Below are positions 1 to 8,359 of a DNA stretch of 64,000 bases, one piece after another. Origin of the DNA: Paenimyroides aestuarii. GTDB taxonomy: Bacteria > Bacteroidota > Bacteroidia > Flavobacteriales > Flavobacteriaceae. Numbering within the stretch: position 1 is the first letter of the stretch; each line of letters begins with the position of its first letter. Both the position numbers and the translations under genes were made by a program. The stretch spans positions 248,001 through 312,000 of the forward strand of contig NZ_CP102382.1 in assembly GCF_024628805.1 (NCBI RefSeq), written 5' to 3'. The notes under the pieces are model-generated. The model was given only the letters and a program-made list of their open reading frames with translations. It searched no databases and was not told the DNA's origin.

Positions 1-1145
1 AATTTTGGATTATCTTGAACGGCTTTAGTCATTTCTTGAATGGATTTTTTGTAAACTCCTTCATTAAATGTTCCGTCTTCGTTTCTAGATGCTTCCAATT
101 CAGACAATCCTTTGTATAAATAGTCAATTGGTAATATTTGTTCTTTTTTATCTTGCACATCGAAATACTTATCAATGCTTTCTTTTGCGTCTAAGAACTT
201 TCCGTTTTGGAAATCGGCAATGGCACGGTAGCGATACATTAAGAAGTTATCACCGCGTGTGTACCATTTGGTGCGTACTAAATCTCCTAATGATTTGTAA
301 TCTTTATTTTTGATTAAATATGCTGCCAACTCATTGTCCACATCCATACTTTCTCCAATCATTCCGTGGTATTTAAAGTAGTTTTCCACCCCTTTGTCTA
401 ACAAAGAACGATCGTCTTTGAAGCGAGCGTAATCTGCATAAGTTAATCCCAACTGCTTATAAACATCTGCATAATTTGGATCTTTTGAAACAATGGTATC
501 ATAAACTTTTATTGCCTCTTCAAATTCATTTCCGGCACGGTACACATCGGCTAGCTTCATTTTTGGCAACAAACTGTTCGGAAACATTTTAGAAGTAGCA
601 TAATATACTCGGCGGGCATCTACAAACTGTTTTTCTGCAAAATAAATATCTCCGCGAGCAATGTGCGGCTCTGGTGTATCTTTGTTTACCAACATTGCTA
701 AATTCACATAGTCTAATGCGGCATCAAAATCGGGTTTTGGCGCAAAAGTATATGCGTTTGCAATCACCAAATAGGTTTCAAAATCACTTGGTGAAAGGTT
801 TAGCGTTGCTGCATTAAATTTTGATTTTGCTTCTTTATCTTTTTGGTCAAGTAAACCAATTTTTGCAATACCAATATTGTTTACATCGGCATTTTTTACA
901 GCTCTTAATCCTTGTTTAAAATAAAAACTGGCAGAGTCTTTATTGTTCTCGTTTAAATGAATTACCCCTAATCGATAAAAGTTTTTTCCTTGATTGGGTT
1001 GTGAGCGAATAAGGCGATATAATTCTTTTTTAGCAACATCGTAACGACCATATTTTATTGCCGTATCAATTTCATTGCCGTCTTGGGCATTTGCACTAAA
1101 AATAAAAGATAATAAAGCTAAACTTAGGGTAATTTTTTTATTCAT
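1..1145 (-). CDS. TPR-repeat periplasmic protein (partial, C-terminus beyond window)
   Basis: The frame is open from an ATG at 1145 down to base 1, so about 381 residues are visible and the C-terminus is missing. It starts with a clear signal peptide (MNKKITLSLALLSFIFSANA, then QDG), so it should be exported. The mature part is a run of helical TPR-like units, with recurring patterns such as NFYRLGVIHL, YKQLGLTYADYARF and PEPHIARGDIYFAEKQF. TPR proteins are scaffolds and no enzyme activity is expected. It is the last gene of the ExbB-ExbD-ExbD-TonB-TonB-PstS-like series on this strand, 26 bases after the PstS-like gene, so co-transcription and a role in the same outer-membrane transport module is the natural inference. 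The substrate is unknown. Confidence 0.85.
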   Translation of the reverse strand, partial: MNKKITLSLALLSFIFSANAQDGNEIDTAIKYGRYDVAKKELYRLIRSQPNQGKNFYRLGVIHLNENNKDSASFYFKQGLRAVKNADVNNIGIAKIGLLDQKDKEAKSKFNAATLNLSPSDFETYLVIANAYTFAPKPDFDAALDYVNLAMLVNKDTPEPHIARGDIYFAEKQFVDARRVYYATSKMFPNSLLPKMKLADVYRAGNEFEEAIKVYDTIVSKDPNYADVYKQLGLTYADYARFKDDRSLLDKGVENYFKYHGMIGESMDVDNELAAYLIKNKDYKSLGDLVRTKWYTRGDNFLMYRYRAIADFQNGKFLDAKESIDKYFDVQDKKEQILPIDYLYKGLSELEASRNEDGTFNEGVYKKSIQEMTKAVQDNPK

Positions 1146-1171
1146 AATTACTAATGTATTGAAAATCTAGA

Positions 1172-2062
1172 TTATTCTACTATGTTAATTTCGCGTTTTG
1201 GTAATGTTATGGGCATAAGACCCGATTTTAAAACGATACGCTGTCCTTTGTCTGAAGCGGCAAAGCTTGCAAAACCTGTTCCCAAACCTGCTTTTCCCTG
1301 CACATCGATAATGCTTATTGTACGGATCAGCGGATAACTGTTATCGGCTATGGTGCTTTGCGACGGTTGTACATATTGTTTCAGCGAATCATTATAAACC
1401 AACATCGAACGCAGTTGTTTAATTCCTTCTTTGATTTTTGCATCGGGTTGCACCATCCAATTGATTCCAACAACGCCTACTGCATTTTTGTTTTTATTGA
1501 TATAAGCCACAATCTCTTCAACCGAGTTCACGTAATATACATTTTTACTCACCTCTTTCACTTGTGCATCACTCATAATTTTGTTTACGATATTGGAATT
1601 GGCATCGTGAAAAACAAATACTTTATCTGAAGCTTTTGTTCCTTTGAAGATAGCCACCACATCGTTATAATGAATCAAGGTGTCGTTGCTGCTTTTTTGT
1701 GTGATAAACAACACCGCATCTTTTGCTATTGGCGTAATCTTGGGCACTACCCTGCCTTTAAAAACGTTAAGCTCTTTTTCGTTAAACGTTTTTGGCACAA
1801 TCGCCAATCGAATGGAATCAGAGTAAACCGCTTTCAGAATTTCGTTTTGCGAAAGCATTTTCAACTGAATATCCGTATCGTTGTAATATGTTTTAAAAAC
1901 TTCATTTATATCTTCAACTATAGGAAAAACCGATGATTCCACATACATTTCGGTTGTTCCTTTATTATATGCTTCTTGGCTTTTGGTTTTATTTTGCTGG
2001 GTTTCTTGCTTACATGAAATAAACAAACTTATACCTAAAATACACCAAATTACTTGCTTCAT
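1172..2062 (-). CDS. PstS-like substrate-binding lipoprotein
   Basis: A 296-residue protein if translation starts at MKQVIWCILG. This start gives a proper lipoprotein signal with lipobox LFISC (Cys17); a longer open frame begins at 2143 but would bury the signal behind a basic leader. The body looks like the phosphate-binding PstS-like family, with a periplasmic binding-protein-like fold (VVAIFKGTKASDKVFVFHDA, VGVVGINWMV, SYPLIRTISII, ASFAASDKGQRIVLKSGLMP). No PstC, PstA or PstB permease genes lie nearby; the neighbours are TonB and a TPR protein. In flavobacteria such an orphan PstS-like protein is commonly found beside this TonB/ExbBD cluster, so it may serve the outer-membrane machinery instead of an ABC importer. 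That role is inference. Confidence 0.8.
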   Translation of the reverse strand: MKQVIWCILGISLFISCKQETQQNKTKSQEAYNKGTTEMYVESSVFPIVEDINEVFKTYYNDTDIQLKMLSQNEILKAVYSDSIRLAIVPKTFNEKELNVFKGRVVPKITPIAKDAVLFITQKSSNDTLIHYNDVVAIFKGTKASDKVFVFHDANSNIVNKIMSDAQVKEVSKNVYYVNSVEEIVAYINKNKNAVGVVGINWMVQPDAKIKEGIKQLRSMLVYNDSLKQYVQPSQSTIADNSYPLIRTISIIDVQGKAGLGTGFASFAASDKGQRIVLKSGLMPITLPKREINIVE

Positions 2063-2211
2063 CTTTTTACACATTAATTGATTGCTAAATCTACTAATTT
2101 TTTTTTTAATAAACTTGACAAATTTTGCATTTTTAACAAACAAAAATTCTAAGCGACCAAAATCTGGTTTTACGCTCTGTTAAATTTTACAATTATATGT
2201 AGTTTATAACG

Positions 2212-2243
2212 AAGAATCTCGCTTTTGTGCGAGATTCTTTTTT
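2212..2243 (-). terminator. Hairpin at 3' end of the second TonB gene
   Basis: An 11-bp perfect stem (AAGAATCTCGC paired with GCGAGATTCTT) with a 6-base loop sits immediately after the TonB stop codon, which lies at 2242-2244. The A-run on the gene side suits termination, but the T-run after the stem on the minus strand is weak. It may be an RNA-end stabilising hairpin. Confidence 0.5.
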
Positions 2244-3132
2244 AGTTGTTTATTTTAATTTTTATGGGTAATGTAAATTTTGAACGCACGGTTTTTCCGT
2301 TATGCTCTGCGGGTTTCCATTTGGGCATGGTTTGCAACACACGAATTGCTTCTTGACCCATTCCCAATTTATCTTCAACGATCTGAATATCGGTAAACGA
2401 GCCATCTTTTTCTACCACAAAACGCAATTTGATAGTCACTTCTTTTAAACTTGTTTCAGTGGTGTTCTTAGAAAACTTCCGCACAAATGCATCAAAAAAC
2501 TTTTGGTAGCCTTCCACAGGCACTGCCTTTTTTTGCACCAATGTTACAATTTCATTTCCTTTTAGCGCAGTAGATCCAGAGGTAGATCCATCACCAATTT
2601 TATCTTTACCGGGTTTTGTGTTTTTATCTCCTGGTTTGGTACCATCGGTATTTAAAGACCCATTTTTATTTGCATCGACATTATCAGTGCTTGAATTGGT
2701 GTTATCGTCAAATTCATCTTGCGCTGTTAAGTCATCATTTTTCACTTTGTGATCTTCCACTATATTAACATCGGTCAGTTTTTTATTGTCCATCACATCT
2801 GTTTTGGTTTCTACTGCCTTTGTTGGTTCATCTTTTGTTCCGGCAGGTTTTTCCGTAACAGGTGGTTCTACAATTTTATCTAAATCAGTTTCTACTAATG
2901 TAACTTTTTCAGAAGAATCATCAGCAGGGGTAAATACAGTGTTTTCATTTTTGTTAGATGCATACAAATACGAACTACCGAAACCTAAACTGATAATTGT
3001 TAAACCAATTGCCAATGCAATAAAAGTGGTTTTATGACTTTCTTGCCGTAATTTATAGGCTCCATACAATTTATTGCGGTTTTCAAACACAATATTGGTC
3101 CACTCTTTTCCAAATAAATTCAAATTGCTCAT
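2242..3132 (-). CDS. Energy transducer TonB, second paralogue
   Basis: A 296-residue TonB family protein linking the inner-membrane proton-motive-force complex to outer-membrane receptors. It begins with a cytoplasmic stretch of about 35 residues (NLFGKEWTNIVFENRNKLYG, then AYKLRQ), followed by one membrane segment (TTFIALAIGLTIISLGFGSS), a long acidic, Lys- and Gly-rich periplasmic linker and a C-terminal TonB domain (FVVEKDGSFTDIQIVEDKLG, PKWKPAEHNGKTVRSKFTLP). It is a clear paralogue of the TonB at 3510-4397, with near-identical C-terminal domains but different linkers. It lacks the Pro-rich linker of enterobacterial TonB. It lies downstream of exbB and exbD and may share that complex with its paralogue. 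Confidence 0.92.
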   Translation of the reverse strand: MSNLNLFGKEWTNIVFENRNKLYGAYKLRQESHKTTFIALAIGLTIISLGFGSSYLYASNKNENTVFTPADDSSEKVTLVETDLDKIVEPPVTEKPAGTKDEPTKAVETKTDVMDNKKLTDVNIVEDHKVKNDDLTAQDEFDDNTNSSTDNVDANKNGSLNTDGTKPGDKNTKPGKDKIGDGSTSGSTALKGNEIVTLVQKKAVPVEGYQKFFDAFVRKFSKNTTETSLKEVTIKLRFVVEKDGSFTDIQIVEDKLGMGQEAIRVLQTMPKWKPAEHNGKTVRSKFTLPIKIKINN

Positions 3133-3268
3133 AATAAAACATTTTTAAGTTAAGTGTACTTTTCAAACCATATCTTTTATCATTTAACTAAATATACAAA
3201 AATTAAACCAGCTATTTATAGTTAAACGTAAAAAATATGCATTTATTGTATAGCAACCCATAAAAAAA

Positions 3269-3287
3269 GCAGGAAGTTTATTCCTGC
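3269..3287 (-). terminator. Rho-independent terminator after the small membrane protein gene
   Basis: A 7-bp stem, GCAGGAA with TTCCTGC, is followed on the minus strand by a run of seven T. The stop codon of the 76-residue gene (3278-3280) overlaps this hairpin, so translation termination and transcript end coincide. It would end the exbB-exbD-exbD-tonB transcript ahead of the second tonB. Confidence 0.75.
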
Positions 3288-3508
3288 CTGCTATTGATGA
3301 TTCTATAAAATCTGAAAATGCTGTACACAATTAGTAAAATCCCGAAAAGCAACCTTCGATTATACGAAAGCTCTAAAGGGATTGATTTCCAAAAGATAAA
3401 CATACATCCCAATATAAAATAAAGTGTTAAAAACACTAATCCCACAAAGAACAAAAATCGCTGTAAAAGCGATTTTTGTTTAAAGTTATTTATAAAATTT
3501 TGTAACAT
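3278..3508 (-). CDS. Small two-helix membrane protein
   Basis: A 76-residue hypothetical protein starting one base after the end of the upstream TonB gene, so it is probably translated in the same operon. It has a basic amphipathic N-terminus (NNFKQKSLLQR) and two hydrophobic segments (FLFFVGLVFLTLYFILGCMF and LLFGILLIVYSIFRFY). No catalytic motif is visible. Its place at the end of the ExbB/ExbD/TonB operon suggests a membrane accessory of that complex; this is inference from position only. Confidence 0.7.
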   Translation of the reverse strand: MLQNFINNFKQKSLLQRFLFFVGLVFLTLYFILGCMFIFWKSIPLELSYNRRLLFGILLIVYSIFRFYRIINSRQE

Positions 3509-3509
3509 A

Positions 3510-4397
3510 TTAGTTATTTACTCTAACTTTAATTGGTAACGTAAAGCTTGAACGCACAGTTTTACCATTGTGCTCTGCCGGTTTCCATTTAGGCATACTT
3601 TTTAGTACTCTGATTGCTTCTTTACCAATGTTGTGCGGATCTGCTCCAGCAATTTGAATATCGGTAAAAGAACCATCTTTTTCAACAACGAACTTTAAGC
3701 GAACAGAAATCTCTTTCACGTTTCCGCCCACATCTGGAGCGTTGAACTTTCTAATAAAGTTATTGAAAAAGCCTTGAAGACCTTCGTTTGGTGCAGCCTT
3801 TTTCTGTACAAAAGTGTGTACTTTGTTAGGGTTTTCTTCTTCAGAAAATTTATCTCCTTTTCCATCACCTTTTGAACCTTTATCAGCTCCTCCAGTTTGC
3901 TCACCTTTCGATTTAAAATCCCCCTCGTTATCACCTTTTCTGTCCTCACGTCCAGATTGGGTGTCATCATTAAACTCTTTTTGAGATTTTTGTTCTTCCT
4001 TTTTAACTTCATTATCTTTTTTCACATCCATTTCAGTGAATTTCTTTTCATCTTGAACAGATTTTGAAGCATCAGCTGGTTCTTCTTTTGGAGGCTCTAC
4101 AATAGGCTCTTCTTTGATTTCCTCAATAGGTTCTTCAGGTTCAGGAAGTTCTGGCAATTGTACATCCAGAATTTCTACGCCTGATTCATCCTTCTTTTTG
4201 TTAAATACTTCTCCAAAAATTGATTTATACGCCAAAGATCCACCAAAAGCTAACCCAATACAAACCACTCCTAGCAATAAAGCGAGTAGGGTTGTTTTAG
4301 GATTTTCTTGACGTAATTTGTAGGCTCCGTACGCTTTGTTGCGTCCTTCAAATACAATATTCGTCCAATCCTTTCCAAATAAATTAATATTAGCCAT
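3510..4397 (-). CDS. Energy transducer TonB, first paralogue
   Basis: A 295-residue TonB. The cytoplasmic N-terminus (NINLFGKDWTNIVFEGRNKA, then YGAYKLRQ) is nearly the same as in the other TonB. It is followed by a membrane helix (LLALLLGVVCIGLAFGGSLA), a strongly acidic Pro/Glu stretch (LPELPEPEEPIEEIKEEP), a Lys/Glu/Gly-rich low-complexity linker and the C-terminal domain (VRLKFVVEKDGSFTDIQI, PKWKPAEHNGKTVRSSFTLP). It follows the two ExbD genes closely and so is the cognate TonB of this ExbBD set. The linker charge pattern differs from the second paralogue, which may change reach across the periplasm. Confidence 0.94.
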   Translation of the reverse strand: MANINLFGKDWTNIVFEGRNKAYGAYKLRQENPKTTLLALLLGVVCIGLAFGGSLAYKSIFGEVFNKKKDESGVEILDVQLPELPEPEEPIEEIKEEPIVEPPKEEPADASKSVQDEKKFTEMDVKKDNEVKKEEQKSQKEFNDDTQSGREDRKGDNEGDFKSKGEQTGGADKGSKGDGKGDKFSEEENPNKVHTFVQKKAAPNEGLQGFFNNFIRKFNAPDVGGNVKEISVRLKFVVEKDGSFTDIQIAGADPHNIGKEAIRVLKSMPKWKPAEHNGKTVRSSFTLPIKVRVNN

Positions 4398-4420
4398 AGT
4401 AGTTTATTTTTATTATATAA

Positions 4421-4957
4421 TTACTGCATTATTGCCTTTTCAGCTTCAGTAATATCATTGATTGCATATACCTCTATACCAGTAATTGCCATTTCATCTA
4501 AAATATCAATCATGTTGGTATAAGTAGCTTCATCTGTAGCTTTGATAATAACAATTTGTCCTTGTTCTCCAGTTAACCCTTGAGCTTTCAAATTTGCTAT
4601 CTTTTGTAAAATAACTTTTCTAATGCCATCTTTACCATAAGTAGAATCAGTTGGACCTTCAATTGGAGAACTAAACATACCTACATAGTACTTCAACATA
4701 TTGTTTTTACCTAAGAGAATCGTCATTGTTTTAGATTCTTTCACTTTAATTCTATCTTCAATAGGAACATCCTTTTTATCAGGCATCTGTAAGTCCATAG
4801 ACTGTGGTTTTGATAAAGAGGTGGTCAACATAAAGAACGTAATCAATAAGAATGCCAAATCTACCATTGCCGTTAAATCAACGCCGGCATTTTGTTTTTT
4901 ACTTCTTACTTTTTTGCCGCCTTTGCCTTCGTTACCACCCGTATTTAATTCTGCCAT
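4421..4957 (-). CDS. exbD: ExbD/TolR family biopolymer transport protein
   Basis: A 178-residue protein with a basic N-terminus (GGKKVRSKKQNAGVDL) and one membrane helix (AMVDLAFLLITFFMLTTSLS) carrying the Asp of the proton channel within TAMVDLAFLL. The periplasmic part is ExbD-like (VVIIKATDEATYTNMIDILD, a partner-binding strand and helix). ExbD with ExbB forms the proton-driven motor that energises TonB. It sits between the other exbD and tonB with short gaps, an operon order typical of flavobacteria, which carry two ExbD genes per cluster. Confidence 0.92.
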   Translation of the reverse strand: MAELNTGGNEGKGGKKVRSKKQNAGVDLTAMVDLAFLLITFFMLTTSLSKPQSMDLQMPDKKDVPIEDRIKVKESKTMTILLGKNNMLKYYVGMFSSPIEGPTDSTYGKDGIRKVILQKIANLKAQGLTGEQGQIVIIKATDEATYTNMIDILDEMAITGIEVYAINDITEAEKAIMQ

Positions 4958-4978
4958 TTCTTTTTAAAATTTAGTAGA

Positions 4979-5605
4979 TTAAAAATCGTCTGTTCTTAAA
5001 CCTGTAACAAGGTAAAAGCGGTTTTGACGTTGTTCTTGTAGTATATCAATTACTTTCTTTACAGTTCCAAACTGTTCGTTTGCATCTCCTTTAATAGCTA
5101 CTTTCAAGAAATTCTTTTTATCTTCAGTAGATTTTCTAATATAAGAAGACTCACGTGCATTGCGCACCCAAGACGAAAGTTGGTTGTTTAAAGAGTCTTT
5201 ATAAGGAATACCCTTATGCAAATCTTTACTCATACGCTCGCTAGCAGGTTTTGCCAACAAACTCTTCATTTCACGGATATCAACACCAAAGTTTTCCATT
5301 CCTGCAAAAGCATTCAATTCTTCTTCTGTAAATTGAATATTATACTCTTGCCCCATTCTTTTAAGTACATCTATCTTATCATCTCTACCTGACAAACCAA
5401 CAAAAACATTTTCTTGCCCTACAGTAATGGTTAAAATATCATCTGTAGGAATTTTAGTTTCTTTTGTAGATGCAGGCAAATCAACCGGATATACTTCTGG
5501 TGTTTTTGCTGTAGAGGTTAAAACGAAGAATGTTAGCAATAGGAATGATACGTCACACATAGCGGTCATATCAATCCTTATACTTGATTTTTTCATTTTT
5601 GCCAT
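4979..5605 (-). CDS. exbD: ExbD/TolR family biopolymer transport protein, second copy
   Basis: A 208-residue ExbD paralogue. The N-terminus MAKMKKSSIRIDMTAMCDVS leads into a single membrane helix with the conserved Asp (MTAMCDVSFLLLTFFVLTST). The periplasmic domain is longer than in its neighbour, with an insertion around residues 80-150, and ends with the usual ExbD fold (LKVAIKGDANEQFGTVKKVI). It is 21 bases upstream of the other exbD. Two different ExbD subunits next to one ExbB suggest a heteromeric motor, as seen in related flavobacterial clusters; the stoichiometry cannot be read from sequence. Confidence 0.92.
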   Translation of the reverse strand: MAKMKKSSIRIDMTAMCDVSFLLLTFFVLTSTAKTPEVYPVDLPASTKETKIPTDDILTITVGQENVFVGLSGRDDKIDVLKRMGQEYNIQFTEEELNAFAGMENFGVDIREMKSLLAKPASERMSKDLHKGIPYKDSLNNQLSSWVRNARESSYIRKSTEDKKNFLKVAIKGDANEQFGTVKKVIDILQEQRQNRFYLVTGLRTDDF

Positions 5606-5670
5606 ATTCTTTCTTCTTTTTTAACCAGATTAAAATCTGGAATTATACAATTAATACGAGTTACAATAAA

Positions 5671-6486
5671 TTATTTATTGTGTCTTCTGTATGATTGTGT
5701 AATTGCGAATCCGGCTTCGTCGATAAAATGCGTTAACTTATCGATTTTAGTTGTGAAAACGTTATAGAAAACAATAGCTAATGCAGATGTACCAATACCA
5801 GTAGCTGTACACATTAACGCTTCAGAAATACCTGTTGCTAAAGCTGTTGAATCTGGTGATCCAGCTGTTGATAAAGCCGAGAATGCTTTAATCATACCTG
5901 TTACTGTTCCTAATAGACCCACTAAGGTACCGATTGATACTAATGTTGCCAAAATAATCATGTTTTTCTCTAACATAGGCATTTCTAATACAGTAGCTTC
6001 TTCAATTTCTTTCTGAATAGTTTCAGTAGCTTTATCTGCATCAAAACCTTCACGTTTTACTTCTTTTAGTTTAATTAACGCTGATTTTACCACATTTGCA
6101 ACAGAACCTTTTTGTTTGTCTGAAAGCTCAATAGCATCATCGATTTGGTTAGCGTTTACTAAAGACTGTACTTTTGCAACATAACCTTTCACGTCACCAG
6201 CACCAGCAGCTTTACTTACCACAATGAATCTTTCAATACCAAATACAATAGTTGTTGTTAACAATCCAATTAATAAAGCAATTACCGGACCTCCTTTATA
6301 CATCATTCCCAACAAGTCACCTGGAAGAGGATCGCCATTACGATCACCATTCATGAAGTGTACGGATGAACCTAGAACAAATCTCCAGATAATATACCCA
6401 AAAACTAAACATAGAATAATAGCAATCGCCGCAGCCACGTTTGATAATCCTGAACTACTTGGATTTTTCTCAACTGTTTGTGTCAT
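5671..6486 (-). CDS. exbB: ExbB/MotA/TolQ proton channel family protein
   Basis: A 271-residue protein with the ExbB/TolQ layout: an N-terminal membrane segment (NVAAAIAIILCLVFGYIIWR), a second (GGPVIALLIGLLTTTIVFGI), a cytoplasmic helical domain, then the paired helices holding the conserved Gly-rich motif (LVSIGTLVGLLGTVTGMIKA and ALMCTATGIGTSALAIVFYN). It is the first gene of the exbB-exbD-exbD-tonB operon, and its start lies beside the 325-base divergent intergenic region, so the operon promoter should be there. Confidence 0.93.
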   Translation of the reverse strand: MTQTVEKNPSSSGLSNVAAAIAIILCLVFGYIIWRFVLGSSVHFMNGDRNGDPLPGDLLGMMYKGGPVIALLIGLLTTTIVFGIERFIVVSKAAGAGDVKGYVAKVQSLVNANQIDDAIELSDKQKGSVANVVKSALIKLKEVKREGFDADKATETIQKEIEEATVLEMPMLEKNMIILATLVSIGTLVGLLGTVTGMIKAFSALSTAGSPDSTALATGISEALMCTATGIGTSALAIVFYNVFTTKIDKLTHFIDEAGFAITQSYRRHNK

Positions 6487-6811
6487 CTTAATAAAATTTA
6501 AATTTAATGTTTACTCAATTTTTAAAATTAGTTTTGTGCTTTCATTCAAGCAAAGCAAATTTAGTTGTTTAGTTGAAATAAAAAAATAATTTTTTAGTTC
6601 GTGTACTTAAAGATTTTAAAATTAACGAAAAAGAAACAATTATTTTACTTTTTAATATTTTTTTATCATATCCCTAAATTATAAACGTTTCATTATCTTT
6701 ATTATTGTATTTTAACACCACTTTTTTAATAACAATTAATTAATATTAGATTTTCTTGCATTTTTTTGTTGCAAGAACTTCCTATCTTTATCAAAAATAG
6801 TATTTATTTCG
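6487..6811. other. Divergent intergenic region, no gene seen
   Basis: These 325 bases between exbB (minus) and the HerA-like gene (plus) are extremely AT-rich with long A and T runs. They must carry both promoters. A Bacteroidota-like minus-7 candidate, TATCTTTA at 6783-6790, lies just upstream of the plus-strand gene with TTTG at 6765-6768, but the spacing is shorter than the usual 19 or so. No RNA gene or repeat is recognised. Confidence 0.5.
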
Positions 6812-8323
6812 ATGGATTTAGAAAAATTTCAACAAACTATTAAGGACGGATACACTTTTAAAACCGACTTTATCACGCTTGGGGGGGCAATGGCAGACAA
6901 GCAAGCTATTGCCGATTTACTGATACACATACCGTTAAAAACATTAAATCGTCATGGATTAATTGCAGGGGCAACCGGAACGGGCAAAACAAAAACCATA
7001 CAAGTTTTATCGGAACAACTTTCCATCAAAGGTATTCCCGTTTTAATGATGGATATTAAGGGTGATTTTAGTGGAATTGCCGCTAAGGGAGAAAAAACGG
7101 CTTTTATAGAAGAACGCCATGCAAAAATGAATCTTCCCTATGAGCCAGCTGCATTTCCGGTGGAACTTTTAACGATTTCTGAACAGAACGGCGTGCGCTT
7201 ACGAGCAACTATTTCTGAGTTTGGTCCGGTATTGCTTTCGCGCATCTTAGATTTAAACGATACCCAATCGGGTGTTATGTCATTAATTTTTAAATATTGC
7301 GACGACCACCAACTGCCTTTACTGGATTTAAAAGATCTTAAAAAGGTGATTCAATTTATAACCAACGAAGGCAAAGAAGATATTGAAAAGGAATATGGCC
7401 GCGTTTCTACTGCATCAACCGGTGCCATTTTGCGCAAATTAATTGAACTGGAACAGCAAGATGCTGATTTATTTTTTGGCGAAACTTCGTTTGATATAAA
7501 AGATTTAATGCGGATTGATGAAAACGGAAAAGGCTTTGTAAACATTCTTCGATTGAACGACATTCAAGATAAACCCAAATTGTTTTCTACATTTATGTTG
7601 TGTTTATTGGCAGAAGTGTACAACACCATGCCCGAACAAGGCGACAGCGGTCAACCCGATTTGGTTATTTTTATCGATGAAGCACATTTAATCTTTAAAG
7701 AAGCCAGCAAAGCACTTTTAGATCAAATAGAAACCATTGTGAAACTGATTCGATCTAAAGGAATTGGTCTGTATTTTATCACACAAAATCCTACCGATGT
7801 GCCCGATGGTGTTTTGGCGCAATTGGGTTTAAAAATTCAACATGCGCTTCGGGCTTTTACTGATAAAGACCGCAAAGCAATAAAATTGGCTTCGGAAAAC
7901 TTCCCCTCTACTCCTTATTATAAGACCAGTGAAATCATCACCCAATTGGGAACAGGTGAAGCCTTGGTTACTGTGTTGAACGAAAAAGGTATTCCAACAC
8001 CATTGGTGGTTTGCATGATACAAGCACCTATGAGCCGTATGGATGTTTTATCGCCCACCGAAATTGATGGGTTGATACAAAAATCGCCTCTTAAAAACAA
8101 ATACAATCAGGTGGTTGATAGAGAAAGTGCTTATGAATTGCTGCACAAAAAACTTTCAGCGCAGGAAGAAAGTACTCAAGAAACCACGGCAAAAAAATCC
8201 AGCCGAAGTGCTGCACCAAAAAAAGAAGAAAGTTATTTTACCAAACAAATTATAAAGGTGCTAACGAGTGCCACTTTCATTAGAGGTGCATTTGGAGTGC
8301 TTACCAAAATTTTCAAAAAATAA
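6812..8323 (+). CDS. HerA-like ATPase, DUF853 family
   Basis: A 503-residue P-loop ATPase of the HerA/FtsK-like DUF853 group (E. coli YjgR-like). Walker A is GATGTGKTKT near residue 57, and Walker B is VIFIDEAHLIF with the DEAH pattern. Other conserved blocks are DIKGDFSGIA and LYFITQNPTDVPDGVLAQLG with the family sensor Gln and Asn. The C-terminus carries a low-complexity linker (ESTQETTAKKSSRSAAPKKE) and a short hydrophobic or basic tail. HerA-type ATPases are hexameric DNA translocases, but the role of DUF853 members is not known. It is monocistronic and ends at a convergent terminator with the kynurenine monooxygenase gene. No NurA nuclease or Sir2 defence partner is next to it. Confidence 0.9.
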   Translation: MDLEKFQQTIKDGYTFKTDFITLGGAMADKQAIADLLIHIPLKTLNRHGLIAGATGTGKTKTIQVLSEQLSIKGIPVLMMDIKGDFSGIAAKGEKTAFIEERHAKMNLPYEPAAFPVELLTISEQNGVRLRATISEFGPVLLSRILDLNDTQSGVMSLIFKYCDDHQLPLLDLKDLKKVIQFITNEGKEDIEKEYGRVSTASTGAILRKLIELEQQDADLFFGETSFDIKDLMRIDENGKGFVNILRLNDIQDKPKLFSTFMLCLLAEVYNTMPEQGDSGQPDLVIFIDEAHLIFKEASKALLDQIETIVKLIRSKGIGLYFITQNPTDVPDGVLAQLGLKIQHALRAFTDKDRKAIKLASENFPSTPYYKTSEIITQLGTGEALVTVLNEKGIPTPLVVCMIQAPMSRMDVLSPTEIDGLIQKSPLKNKYNQVVDRESAYELLHKKLSAQEESTQETTAKKSSRSAAPKKEESYFTKQIIKVLTSATFIRGAFGVLTKIFKK

Positions 8324-8330
8324 TTTCAAA

Positions 8331-8359
8331 ACAAAAGCAGACTAACTGTCTGCTTTTGT
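8331..8359. terminator. Bidirectional terminator between convergent genes
   Basis: A perfect 12-bp stem, ACAAAAGCAGAC with GTCTGCTTTTGT, and a 5-base loop lie between the stop codons of the HerA-like ATPase (plus) and the kynurenine monooxygenase (minus). The kmo stop codon (8342-8344) falls inside it. It serves both converging transcripts. Confidence 0.75.

Noticed and set aside
1..313. Plus-strand frame at 89-313
   Set aside because: It is antisense to the TPR protein, whose frame is open across the whole stretch with a signal peptide and helical repeats.
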